A stretch of DNA of 64,000 nt from Icerya purchasi (taxonomy: Eukaryota > Arthropoda > Insecta > Hemiptera > Monophlebidae). The notes below the pieces were generated by a model, which worked only from the letters and a program-made list of their open reading frames with translations, did not search any database and was not told where the DNA came from. Where the stretch lies: assembly GCA_039619475.1 (NCBI GenBank), contig CM077115.1, forward strand, positions 507,057,352 to 507,121,351, given 5' to 3'. The position numbers were made by a program, and so were the translations under genes. Numbering within the stretch: the stretch's first letter is position 1; each line of letters starts with the position of its first letter. Below, one piece after another: positions 16,299-27,541 of the stretch.

Positions 16299-17179
16299 TC
16301 ACAAAGTTGATCAGATAAAAAGAAAAAAAACTGTATCAAAATTTTTTTTCAAAAAGGTAAAAAATAATATGTCTTTTTCTTTTTTCAGTTTAGCCTTTGT
16401 CACATTAAAGCGGTTTTAAATACTCGTCCAAATTTTAGATGACCAGAAATATAAAATTTGTTAATGAATGACAAAATTACGTCTCATTTTATACGTTGCT
16501 CCCTTTATTTAGCTAATGTATATTTAAAACTAGCTAAAAGCATGCCTTTCCTTTGTGACTCATCAAGCTGGTAATGCAATATACATGTAAAAAAAAATTA
16601 AGACATAGTTTTTATTATCGTGATCGGGTTCGAAAAACAACAAGTTTTTATAAATGTAGAAAAATGATTTTATTTATATATTGTTTTTGGTATAAAGATT
16701 GACAAATTAATTATTTAATAAAAGAAAATGAATGAATAATATGTTTGACCCTAAACTTTATTAGAGCCGATTTATTCATTCTGCATTCTTCTCGTTTTTG
16801 ATATTCTAACGTGTGAGATTTTTTCTTACTTCAAAATCTGTCATAAGGAAACTATTTTGGTCTATTGTAACTTTTTAAATCAAACCACCGACCATGATAG
16901 ACGTTACAATATTTCAGGGTTAAACGTTTTTTTCAGCACCGGTAAAATATCGAGCGCCATTTCGAAAAGAAAGTTCTTGTTGTCAAATTCTTGTTACACG
17001 TTTCACGATCTTTTTTCTTTTCTTTTTTTTCTAATAAGTTTGTAGGTCTCACTGGGCAAATATGGCCGTTGTGTGAGTGTCCGACACTCTTATCAACGCT
17101 CATTCAAAAAGATACAAAAGTTACAAAACTAATCCTGCTTATTCATAAATCATAATATTAGTTAACATTATATCGAAGT
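16299..17179. other. No recognised gene
   Basis: AT-rich. The segment 16946-16984 (ATATCGAGCGCCATTTCG ... GTTCTTGTTG) resembles 22305-22340, which suggests a small dispersed repeat. Nothing codes convincingly. Confidence 0.5.
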
Positions 17180-17460
17180 ATAAGTATATCTAGCTGTTCC
17201 CCGCGGCTTCGCCCGAGTATTAATACTCGGTTTAAGTTTTTACTTGGAAATACATAAAAAAATGTTTGTTTTATCTGGAATCGCATTTGTTTTTTTTTTT
17301 TTTAAATGGGCTCGGTGTTAACACTGACCCAACTACATGGACTTAGATCACCTACTCAGATTCCGAGGAGATCGGAGATAGAAAGTATAAAGGAAAGCGC
17401 ATTTATGTAAAGATTCTTTCTCTGTTTTGGGGGAAACATGCTTATTGCCGTCCAACAGAA
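17180..17460. repeat. CCGCGGCTTCGCCCG-type dispersed repeat, interrupted
   Basis: The stretch begins CTAGCTGTTCCCCGCGGCTT and continues CGCCCGAG. This GC-rich motif is familiar from abundant arthropod interspersed repeats, though I cannot name the family. The repeat is split by the LINE tail at 17289-17397, and the sequence resumes after the target duplication. The right boundary is uncertain. Confidence 0.45.
17282..17404 (-). mobile_element. Very short LINE tail insertion with 7-bp TSD
   Basis: A minus-strand 3' fragment of the LINE family seen at 8270-8494, inserted at 17289-17397. It reads T-run, AAATGGGCTCGGTGTTAACA, and continues to TATAAAGGAAAG. Direct repeats CGCATTT lie at 17282-17288 and 17398-17404. 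A tail of about 108 bases with poly-T on the + strand and flanking duplications is the signature of target-primed insertion with severe 5' truncation. Confidence 0.8.
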
Positions 17461-18050
17461 AATAGTCTTCACGTTTCACATTTAGCTGCAGATTATCGAT
17501 CTTTCTATAACCTGTCTGTCGTAATCTAACAAAAAGTTTTGCTCAACTTAGCACACACAGCCATCGTTTTCAAGAGGCCGGGTTATTCACTCGGTGATCG
17601 CCCATAATACGCATTTAAGAAAACATCTTTTTCACTCATATCTTTCAACCACTCTCTCTCGAGCTTTTTATGAAAATTAATTTATTAACGCAACAGTAAA
17701 CTGCAGTAGTTGAGTAAAGATTTTAATATTCCTAGTAACAAATTATTAAAAAGAAACAGTAAATTAAAACAATTTATACAGCGGTTTGGCCCAAAAGTTC
17801 AAATCAGTTAAATACTCTATTTTATTTTTATGTTCCCCAATAAATCCAATATTACATGGCTCAAACCTCTTTCAGTTTTTACAAACATATTGTACAATAC
17901 ATTTTCGTACTTCCACCCCTGATAAATCATTATTATACAATAAATAAGATAGAGACGAAAACAAACATGCACCAACCCTATCTATGTATTTTACATAATG
18001 GGCAACTATAGTATCATTAACACATATTAATTCTACATTTATAATTAAAG

Positions 18051-18054
<4 letters not shown>
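17461..18054. other. No recognised gene
   Basis: AT-rich spacer leading into a TA array; no coding or repeat signature seen. Confidence 0.55.
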
Positions 18055-18102
<48 letters not shown>

Positions 18103-18540
18103 CTCGGCCATTTTGGCCTCGCAAGGGACTGTGCCCCTTGACCCCTCTTGCTTTTATTTATATCTCTTTCTTTTCTATACTTTGTATAAAATGATCAAAA
18201 TTTACAACGTAATTCTTACTGGCATCAACACAAAAAGAAAAACGAAACATAATCACAAAAATCATATCCTAACATTTAACTTTCATTACATAAAATTAAG
18301 ATATTGTTTCATTACATTTTTCGTTACATATTTCGTTACATAAAATTGGGACATTTTCTAAATAACAATAACAAAAATCCTATAAAATATAACAAACGTT
18401 ATATAAAATTGGGACATTCTGCGTTACATAAAATTGGGACATTTTGCGTTATATAAAATTGGGACATTTTTTTGGGACATTTTTTCGAATGGGGGGTAGC
18501 CTAAGAATTACGTTGTAATTAATATATATATATTATATAG
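18055..18540 (+). mobile_element. TA-flanked element, copy 1, with internal tandem motif
   Basis: After a (TA)n tract (18055-18097) comes ACTCGGCCATTTTGGCCTCG, then about 100 bases. A core follows, bounded by a perfect 16-bp inverted repeat: TACAACGTAATTCTTA at 18203-18218 and its complement at 18502-18517. Inside the core, units of about 22 bases of the type CGTTAYATAAAATTGGGACA occur about five times (18320-18480). It ends in another short TA tract. An inverted copy lies at 23682-24056. There is no protein frame, so it is a non-autonomous element of unknown superfamily. Confidence 0.75.
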
Positions 18541-18839
18541 TTAAACTTAAATACATGAAAGTTAAAATTAAAGAAATAACAATCACTGAATAAACATTTA
18601 CAACATACAAAAAATGTAACACATAAATTTGATAATTAATACATTTACATTAGACATAAATCATTACCTGAATCGCTTGAAATAATACATGTGGAATAAT
18701 TCAAAAACAAAAAAATAAAAGTAAACCATTGCCAAGTTAAAAAGTTAATTAAAAAAAATTATACAGCGGTTTTGCAGGATCAGGCAATTCGCGAACAATT
18801 TTTAAACGATTAAAAATAGCACATACAACGGACAATTAA
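18541..18839. other. No recognised feature
   Basis: AT-rich spacer between the TA-flanked element and the isolated satellite-like monomer. Confidence 0.55.
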
Positions 18840-19050
18840 TACATAAGTAATGTTTATGTAAAATTTCAATTATTTGGTGTAAATGGGTTCAGCTGTAATG
18901 TGATTATTAGTTTTTTAAAAGATGATTTTCCGACTTTTATCCTCTTTTTCACTTCTAAAAAATTCGAATTCTTTAATGCATTTTTAGATAGCGTCAGTAC
19001 ATAGTATCGTTAAATTAGGTTCCAATTTTCAACTTTATAGACCTAGTAGT
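18840..19050. repeat. Isolated monomer of the 153-bp repeat
   Basis: About 200 bases that match the last monomer of the array at 19680-20800: shared ATTTCAATTATYTGG, GATAGCGTCARTACA and CAYTTYATAGACC blocks. It sits about 630 bases left of the array, separated by unrelated sequence. Confidence 0.8.
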
Positions 19051-19679
19051 TAATAATTTCAATGTAAACAATACGAAAAGAATATGTAGATCGAAAGAAA
19101 TTTAAAACGAACGCTGACAGTACAGAAAAGAATTGATTGATATAATAAAAACAGTTTAATTTTCCCTAACAATACACGCTGTCCCTGTTCAGAATAAACA
19201 CCGCATTGTTTACTCTGTTATTAAACACTAAACAAACCAAAAAAAAAGAAACTAAATCGGAAAGAGAACACGTTGAATGGCTCAGAGAAAAAAAACATCG
19301 AGATCAGATGAAACCACCAATCTCTCCTTTTGAAATAAACAAACAATCACGACACAACTTAACACTATGACAAAAGTATGTTTTTTGGATATGATAAAAA
19401 TTGTTCGACAGAAATATTTCTGTCTCCTTCTAATAATTGGCTATTTGAATTTTAGACAATTTCACTTTCTGAACCGCTTTAATCCGAAACAAAGCTAAAT
19501 ATGTAAAGCACACTTCTTTCTGGATGTTGTGTGATATTAAGTATTGCTAACAATAGATTATAACCCTTCTTCACTCTTAAAATTATGAAGATATAAAAAA
19601 CTGGAACAATCTTCGTAAATATTATAATATGGTAAACCTTTTTATTACGAATTTTAGTACACCACATGAGGTACCTTCA
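19051..19679. other. No recognised feature
   Basis: AT-rich sequence between the isolated monomer and the array. No frame or repeat with recognisable content. Confidence 0.55.
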
Positions 19680-20800
19680 TGTGAAATTACAATTATGAAG
19701 ACCCATTTTCGCCAAAACTATAACGATTTTTGTATTTTTCGGGAAACAGTTTTTAGCCTCTTTTCATCCCTTAAAGTTTAAATTTTTAAAAAAGCGTCCT
19801 TATTTGATATTTTCAATATATACATTATGTTAACATGAAATTTCACCGGATAATCGTGATTCGTTTGGTCTATAGCATGATTTTTGTTTTTTTAAAAAAA
19901 CGGGGTTTTGCTTATTTCCCACCTTAAAATTATAAGGATTTTAAAAGAAATTTACATACATTTAGTAGACCACATAAAGTATTTTTGTGCGAAATTATAA
20001 TTCGGTAAACCCATTTGTACCAAAAATAAAGGATTTTTGTATTTTTTGAAAAGCGGTTTTTAACCCCTTTTCACCTCTTAAAATTTTGAGGGTTTACAAA
20101 AAATTTTGCACACTTTTAGTAGACCATATAAGGTATTTTTGTGTGGAATTATAATTCGGTAAACCTATTTTCACCAAAACTGTAACAGTTTGTGTATTTT
20201 TCGGGAAACAGTTTTTAACCCCTTTTCACCATTTAAAGTCCGAATTTTTAAAAAAGCGTTCTTATTTGACATCTTCAGTACGAGTATATACATGATATTC
20301 ACATGAGATTACATGCGATTATCATGATTCGTTTGGTCTATAACGTGATTTTTGGTTTATTCGAAAATGGGGTTTTGCCCTTTTTCCCCCTTAAAATTTT
20401 AGGGTTAAAAAAAAATTTTGCATAGATCTAGAACACCATACTGTCTTCATGTGGAATTGCAAATTGATAAACCCATTTGTGCTAAAAAATATTAAAGTTT
20501 TTGTTTTTTAGAAAACAGTTTTTAACTCCTTTCCACCCCTTAAAGTTTGAATTTTCAAAAAAGCGTTCTTATTCTTCATCTTCAGTACATAAGTAAAGTT
20601 CATGTAAAATTTCAATTATCTGGGGTAAATGGTTTCGGTTGTAGCGTGATTATTTAAAAAGCGATTTTCTGACTTTTACCCCCTTTTTCAACCCTAAAAA
20701 ATTTGAATCTTTTAATGCATGTTTAGATAGCGTCAATACACACTATCATTGTATTAGGTGTCAATTTTCAGCTTCATAGACCCCTAGTGATTGTAACGAT
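19680..20800. repeat. Tandem array, ~153-bp diverged monomers
   Basis: About seven monomers recur with the core CAGTTTTTAACCCCTTTTCA followed by CC.CTTAAA. Core positions are about 19749, 19903, 20055, 20208, 20370, 20515 and 20670, giving spacings of 145-162. Two monomer types are visible. One carries the CAGTTTTTAACCCC form. The other carries GGGGTTTTGCC and is preceded by TTCGTTTGGTCTATA. Larger ~460-base blocks repeat as well. The array is non-coding. Divergence between monomers suggests it is old. Confidence 0.85.
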
Positions 20801-21079
20801 ACGTTAATAATTGCTGTGCCTTTCAAATATTTCCAGATTTTCGCTTTCACATAGATGCATGCCCATGCGTACACATACCGTAATACGCATCTGTACCCCG
20901 GTACATGCAAGCAGTTTAATATTTTCAAATCGAATAACATGATCTTCTTTAAGAACTTAATATCAGGGAAAGACACGAGAAAGTCAAAAAATACATAAAG
21001 AAAGAAGCATTATAGAGAGATGCGGATCATAACTCTTTTCTTAATCTTTGCACCATTCTTTCAGCTATTTCTTTACTTC
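20801..21079. other. No recognised feature
   Basis: Spacer between the tandem array and the poly-T that marks a minus-strand LINE tail. Confidence 0.55.
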
Positions 21080-22165
21080 CTTTTTTTTTTTTTTTTTTTT
21101 TCGTTTAATATATCATTAGGCATTATACTTATTAATTTAATTAAAACTGAATCATCAGTGTTATCCATTCGTAGATTTACGCCGTGGGGACAGATGTAAC
21201 ATGTATTATTGACATTAAATTCTAATAATCTATAATAGTAATAGAACATCATGAGGGACATTTCTTTGTTTTCCCTCCAACAAGTTGATCTAGAATCGCT
21301 TTGCTTCCGGTGGGGGAGTATAAGTTTCAGACACCTCTTCTGTACTTTGCTTATTTTATTTATTTCCGTTAAATTTTAGACATTATTATTGAATCATAGT
21401 GCAGTGTTCGACAGTATATGTTTTTATTTTATATAATGCTGAAATTGTTTGTCTTATTTTCAAATTTAAACTTTGAATGTGTTTTTTCCAGTTCAAGGAT
21501 TTATCGATATATATACTTGGATATTTAAAGTAATTTACGTTCTCTAACGATGGACAAAAACATAAATGGATTTTGATATTTACATGAAGCTCATGTAGGC
21601 AATTATTATTATGATGGATAATTCGCAGATCGTATCTATCTTATGATTAGCGTTGTTCCGAATGTGTAATAATTTTGATTTATTTATAATTAGCCATAAC
21701 CTCCTATCATGAGTCCATTTACTAAAATTATCTATATCCTCTTGTAATAATTTTTCCGCAATTTCTAAATTTTAATGTTTCATTAATAAGGCAATATCAT
21801 CAGCAAAACCGTATACCTTTGCATTTTTAATATGCTTGTCGAACGAGTTAGAGTAAATTAGAAAAAGAATAGGGGCTGATGTGATGCCGTGACCTACTCC
21901 GCATTGAATAGTTTTTTCACTACTTTTATTTCCTGTGATTTTTACCACGCTGGTCCTTTTTTTTTTGTATAATTCTTAAACCACTTTAGTTAATTATTTT
22001 TAATGGCCAGTTTCTAAGTCCTTAACCAATAATTCATAGTCAACTACATCAAACGCTCTGGATAGGTCAATAAATGTAATAGAAATTGCTTCCTCACGGA
22101 CAGTAAGAATTTTTTTTGTGGCACTTTTTTCCCCCTTAATAGAAGGTAAAAAATTATTCTTATTT
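21080..22165 (-). pseudogene. Decayed LINE reverse transcriptase, minus strand
   Basis: A 5'-truncated, degenerate non-LTR retrotransposon. Reading the minus strand downward, NNFLPSIKG and SATKKIL come first, then ITFIDLSRAFDVVDYELL (RT motif A, ~22090-22040). Next is QCGVGHGITSAPILFLIY (motif B region, ~21900-21845). VYGFADDIALL (motif C with the FADD catalytic pair, ~21815-21790) follows. After it comes LLQEDIDNFSKWTHDRRLWL. A C-terminal frame runs to 21073, and the + strand T-run at 21080-21101 is the poly-A tail. Some motifs are intact, but stops and frameshifts occur between them, so it is a pseudogene. The motif order fits a Jockey/CR1-like element. Confidence 0.85.
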
Positions 22166-22571
22166 ATTTATTTTTATAATTATTAATGTGTCATTTAAAC
22201 CAAAAATTAAAAATAGTATTTACGTTTTCAATGATAAAAATTTATAAATAATAAATTAACCTTAATTTTTTTTCATCATTTGTAAAATCTGTAGCAAATT
22301 CATAATATCGAACGTCATCTCGAAAAAACAGTTCTTGTTGATGATTTCTCCTTAGACGGTTTAGTAATCGCTAATGTTCACACGATCGTCAGGACCGGTA
22401 AGTTTTTTTTTTTTTTTTTTGGTTAATGGATAAAAATGTATAAATCATAAATTAACCTTGAACACTTCAACACCATACGTATTATTTTTGACAAAAAAAA
22501 TTATAATTTTCTTTTTTTAACATTTCCCATAAAACTAATTATAGATGAAACACATCTGAGCCTCTCAAATA
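22166..22571. other. Short direct repeat; no gene
   Basis: GATAAAAATKTATAAATMAT followed by AAATTAACC occurs twice, about 200 bases apart (22229 and 22429). It brackets a segment that includes the CATCTCGAAAAAACAGTTC block also found near 16960. A T-run lies at 22402-22420. This may be an old insertion bounded by a duplication. Confidence 0.45.
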
Positions 22572-23199
22572 GAGATATAGAGATGCGCAAATCAACTCCG
22601 TTGAAGAAGTTGGATATATGTGTCCTTTCCGACTGCGGATATATATCCGCTTCTCAACTATCTCTTATCTAGTGTTTTATCGCACTCTTCGCTACATATT
22701 CAACTCCAACTCTGCCTAGCACTCCGAACGCACAAAACAATAAAATGTCCTCGAACACGATACGCATTTTCTTCACGCAATTCCGATTTACCAGCACTTT
22801 TTTTTCTGGCAAGATAGCTAGTTCGCACTGCGTTAAATAGAACTTTACATTAAATTCCTGGATCACATTACTCGTCCAGATTTGGAAATATTAAATCACA
22901 TCGTCGTTATCACCCCTCTAAACTACAATCCATGAACACAACGTAATTCCGTGCAATAAGGCAAATATTTTGACAGTTGCGCGCAACTGACGGCTTTCAG
23001 AGTGGAAATCTAGCAAATTACTCCACCAAAGGTGAATTCAACTGTGTCCGGAATGACAACATTTGTTCGATGTGTGACGTCTTCCGGGGTTGAGATACAT
23101 ATGTGTATATTAAATCATGTCGTCGGAGATATATCCAACTGTGTCCGACCGCGGATATATTTCCGAGGATATAACTATGTCCGGAGTTACCCATGCCTA
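22572..23199 (+). mobile_element. Candidate non-autonomous element, 628 bp
   Basis: The segment lies between direct repeats CTCTCAAATA at 22562-22571 and 23200-23209. Its right end (23032-23199) is copy B of the dispersed repeat at 214-349. The left end has GCAAATCAACTCCG and the complemented right end GGGTAACTCCGG, a weak inverted pair. GTTGGATATAT and CGGATATATATCCG motifs recur inverted near both ends. It has no transposase frame. The boundaries are inferred from the 10-bp duplication and could be coincidental. Confidence 0.5.
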
Positions 23200-23649
23200 C
23201 TCTCAAATATAATACTATAAGAAATTTCAAGTCTAGAGTTTAAGTGGTTTTTATAAAAGGGGTGAGATAAAATGCACACAACTGATACCTGGTATTCTCG
23301 CTTTGTTCGTCCTAATTACATCGAAGATTACTGGTTGTTTTACTTATTCAAACTATACTCTTTTACAAACGTACACATTGCTAAGGCCAAAACGTTAGGA
23401 AACCCATTGCTGTACGTTAATATTTACAAAAAAAAAATAAATAAATAAAAGGTATTACCATATATATTAACGATTATGTCATTCTTAGCCCGGGGTACAC
23501 TACACAAAATATCCCATTACAATGTCCGTCACAATGTTTATAAGATAAATGTGATTGAAAAATAATGACATAGTCAATTGAAAACGATTCTTCTAAAAGC
23601 AATTTAAAAGAAAAAAAAGTAGGGGTCAAGAGCCAAGTTTAAATATACA

Positions 23650-23659
<10 letters not shown>
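23200..23659. other. No recognised gene
   Basis: AT-rich spacer with a short A-rich (AAAT)n tract near 23430. No coding signature. Confidence 0.55.
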
Positions 23660-23689
<30 letters not shown>

Positions 23690-23774
23690 TAATTACAACG
23701 TAATTTTTAGGCCATCCTCCATTAAAACAAATGTCCCAATTTTATATAACGTTTGTTATATTTTAATTTTTACC

Positions 23775-23818
<44 letters not shown>

Positions 23819-24056
23819 ATATTTTGTAGCGAAAATGTAACGAAAAAATGTCCTAATATTATGTAATGAAAGTTAAATGTTAAGATAGGATTTTTGTGAT
23901 TATGTTTTTTTTTTTGTGCCGATGCCGGTAAAAATTACGTTGTAAATTTTGATAATTTTATACAAAGTATAGAAAAGAAAAATACAGAAATGAAAGCAAG
24001 AGTGATCAAAGCCCCTTGGGAGGCCAAAATGGCCGAGTTATATATATATATATATA
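23660..24056 (-). mobile_element. TA-flanked element, copy 2 (inverted)
   Basis: An inverted copy of 18055-18540. The core is bounded by TACAACGTAATTTTTA at 23694-23709 and its complement at 23929-23944. The outer arm on the right ends AGGCCAAAATGGCCGAGTTA and then (TA)n. The internal repeated motif has shrunk to about one or two copies, and a (TA)n tract (23780-23814) occupies its place. TA tracts flank the element on both sides. No protein frame. Confidence 0.75.
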
Positions 24057-24065
24057 AAGTACTAT

Positions 24066-24166
24066 TTATTTCCAGTAATTATTTAAAAACTTACTTTGTC
24101 CACTAACATAAAGTATGTTTCCATTAATTACGTAAAAAACTTACTTCGTTCGATACCAGAAAAAAG
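24066..24166. repeat. ~50-bp direct duplication
   Basis: Two adjacent imperfect units, each of the form CCAKTAATTAYRTAAAAAAC then TTACTTYGTYC. The second is followed by unrelated sequence. Confidence 0.6.
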
Positions 24167-25068
24167 CAAATCAATTTTTCGTGAAGTAGATCAGGTTTTG
24201 CCTGATAATAAAATTCGAACAGGCGTATAATTTTTAATGAACGGCAGCAGAAAATCACGAAATGTTTAAATCGCGCAGACTCGAATATAACTTGAACGAA
24301 ATAGAATGCTCACTGGTTGCACGTTTTTGTTGCGTCGGGAGATGTGGAAGCACTGTACACGGCGGAAGAAAATCAGTTTACATTAAAATTAATAACGTGG
24401 TCAGCGTTGAATGTCACACTACTTAAAAGCGAATTCCTCAATTAATAAGTAAAAAGAGAGGCCAGAATTAGAAATAATAAGGGAACTCTCCGTGCGCCAG
24501 TTCCCTTATTATTATTACGCATCGTGTATGTGTCTGCAGCAACAATTTACGTATGGCATAACTGCATACAATACTTCTAGGCAGCAGCAGCGTCATTGTA
24601 AGCCAGCGCAGCATTACAGTCGGCGGAGTCTAATTTCACGTGCAAGGAGAACAATTACTTCTAGCAATCGGCCATGATTTTCGTAAAATAAACAAAAACG
24701 CGGATGAGAACGTCACGAATACATCTCGAAGAAATTTACGCCCGTATGATAAATGTCATTACTAGATGCAGCACAGACGGTTCGTTCACTACCTCTTCCG
24801 TACACCATCGAACCTCTTCCGAAAAGGCTTATCCGAATCCTTTTTCTCAGAAAAAGCTAACAAAGAAAGTTTTTATGAAGATATGATATATTCGCGGTAG
24901 CGCGTATTATTTCGTCGCCAATCTCTTTTTTTCTCTCCTTTTTTTTTTTTTTTTTTTTTGGTTCCCGTTTTTCTATCAACAGCGGCGAAGTGAAGATAAT
25001 CTGCAAAGTTCTCGCGCGTATCCGATAAAATCGTTTGTTTCGCTTCCACTTCCAAGTAGGTTGCGCTG
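24167..25068. other. No recognised gene; GC-richer patch
   Basis: Between 24230 and 25060 the base composition is nearer neutral and 60-codon frames occur (24492-24677, 24704-24886). I recognise no protein, and they may be conserved non-coding sequence or chance. A T-run lies at 24940-24960. Confidence 0.5.
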
Positions 25069-25749
25069 TTAGGCCACGGTTACATTGGATCAGAATTCGT
25101 ATGAAAAATTGTTTGCACGAAATCGTGCGAATAAGATGGGGTTACATTACTTGCGGTGTTGTTCGTACGGACATAGTGAATTTACGGAAGGCAGTAGTTG
25201 CATTGCGTGTTCTTTTTTTCTAATTTTATTAAAATGAATCCATTAACCAAAATTGATTATTTACTCTGGATAGCCCTCTGTAATTCGATGTCTTGCAATG
25301 GAAAACTGGAACAGGCATGAATAATGGGTTCATGGTTATTTTGCATCAAGAGATGTAAACGGAGAATTCGAAAAATCTTACGAAGAGCTGAAAAAAAGTA
25401 GATGATGAAAAATGTGTCAAATATTCTCGAATGACAATTTCTTCGACTAAACTGATTACTATTTCACAGTCCATATCGCAGAATGAACTTAAATAAGAAC
25501 GCTAAAAACAAACACTGTAGCATATGAACTTTGTACGAATTCTGGTGAAAAAGCAAAATATATAGATATATATTGGTCGTATGAAACTGATCGTACGAGA
25601 ATTGGTAAGAATTCGTAATAAAAAAATGCAAGCAATGTAACCACACGCACATAACTCTGTACACGGTTTTTCCTTTCGGACCAAGTCGTAAGAATTCGTA
25701 CCGCTAACTTTTCGTACGAATTCCGATGCAATGTAACCGCGCGACCTCA
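25069..25749. mobile_element. MITE, Harbinger-like, 675 bp
   Basis: The element occupies 25072-25746. Its left end, GGCCACGGTTACATTGGATC, pairs with the complement of its right end, GGTCGCGCGGTTACATTGCA. The pairing continues into GAATTCGTAYGAAAA on both sides. It is flanked by TTA on the left and TCA on the right, plausibly a mutated 3-bp duplication as in PIF/Harbinger. A second inverted pair lies inside: GGTTACATTACTTGC near 25140 and its partner near 25640. CGTACGAATTC-like motifs recur subterminally. No transposase frame. The superfamily call is an inference. Confidence 0.75.
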
Positions 25750-27541
25750 GATTCAAAAGAAGAACATTCTAAACGATTTTTAAAATTTGAATTGAAAGCG
25801 TTAATTCTAGAACATCGGCGTCTTCGGAGGAATTCACAATTCTGTTGAATTTAGACTAATTTTAAATCGGTTTTTCATATCTACCTGCTACATTTAAAAT
25901 TGAAATAAAACTATGGATCGCCATGACATTGTAATGGTCTCGAGCGCAATTTCAACCGTCGCTATGGTATCGAAAGAAGTTAGCTTCGACTGAAATTTGT
26001 CGTTTAGAAAACTGCACAGCACGACGAACGTCAAGTTCTACCGAAAATGTGTTGTTCATCAAGCGATCGAACCAGCTCACTGCTCGCTGACGAGCTCCAG
26101 CCGTCGCACACGATTTAATACAAGCTCTCCTCCGAACGTGGATGAATCGGGCTAAGAGTTCCCTGTTTTATCGTTCTAGCCGATGCGGGGAAATCGTGAT
26201 GTTTAGTAAAATTTATCACTTTCAACTGGGAAAGCGCGTGCATCGCAGCACAGCCCGCCGGTTTTAGTATATTCGTTAATTTCGATTCCCATAAATTTCC
26301 AATTAACGTTTTCGAATAAGATTTCTTAAACGTTGGGGATATACAATTCCGTCGTGAACACGATAGCCGACGATATTAATTGGTGCGACTTGGTCCACTC
26401 TTGCTTGCTGAACTGCAATTTGTATCGGTCGAGATAAATGGACACCCCGACAGCGGCCGGGACAGTTTTCTTAATTGAGAAACAAGCGCGCGAAAATATA
26501 ATTCGAATACACCTCGATAATGGCCAATTCCGGACGGTACTTATCTTCGAACTGGGGTAATCATCCCGGAGATTCGCAGAGATACCGGAGCTGTGCGTTA
26601 AAACTAAATTAACTCTAGTCGGGTAATTTGCCGGTATGAGGGGTTCGCAAATGTCACCGAAGGGAATTATATACGGGCGGTGCTTTAGCCTTGGCGTCAT
26701 ATTTCACGGAGCCCTCGTAAATGGGGAAAGCCGGCTCGCAAACACCGGAAAAAATCCGAATCAAAACAGAATCTTCTTCGTCAAACAACTATCGCTTCAT
26801 TTTCGATATGTCGTTCGATTATCTCGTTTTACAAGCCGGAATCGTTCGAACGACTAAAAGACAGCGCCACGCGAGCACGACAATTACACCGACCCCGCGT
26901 CTTGCTTGCCGATTCATGGTCCACTGAAGAATATTGCGTCCCCAGGCCAGGGTACGTAATTTACCCCAGTAGCCCGCCGTAGGGGTGCGAAAGAGAAGAC
27001 TCGGAGCGCCGCTAGTAAAATCCGTAAAAAGTATTTACGACTAAAATGTGAAACACAACGAACCGGAGTCTTACGATGGTAAAAGTAACAACATCGTCGC
27101 GAAGCGAATGCAGCTAAAATTGAAAAATAACTCAAAATTGAATTAGGCCACGCCCCTAGAACATGTTACTTTTTATCTGCTCCGACAAATATCGACGTAA
27201 TGATAAAAGGGAAACTTTTTTTAATATATTACGTTTATAATAAATTCGCGCCTTTTTCATCGATTCTAACGAGTTTTTCCGATTATTGCGAAGGCTCGTC
27301 TCACCTATACGACTTTGTACACATTCTGCTATGTTTTTCGTTTTCCCGCTGTGCTGATTCAAATCATACACTCTAAAACTTTTACAATCAAATGTTCTTA
27401 TTCATTCAATTATCTTTTTAAATTCAGCTCAAGAAATATTACATACGATATTAAATAACCACGTCGGCACGTCCGGAGTAATATGAAAAATCATATGTGT
27501 AACATTTGCATTAACACAGTGTTCATTAAATAACAATTGTC
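25750..27541. other. No recognised gene; GC-richer stretch
   Basis: From about 25920 to 27150 the sequence is less AT-rich than its neighbours. It holds overlapping frames on both strands; the longest (minus, 26326-26700, 124 codons) has no recognisable domain and no known-protein motif. The patch 26930-27130 contains GCCCGCCGTAGGGGTGCG and looks repeat-like. It could be conserved non-coding DNA flanking a distant gene. Confidence 0.45.

Noticed and set aside
25464..25756. Three overlapping minus-strand frames with similar peptide pieces
   Set aside because: They are frame variants of subterminal repeats inside the MITE at 25072-25746, not a protein gene.
26326..26700. 124-codon minus-strand frame in the GC-richer block
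   Set aside because: No recognisable motif, overlapped by + strand frames, and no splice or promoter evidence. Noted only as an unassigned region.
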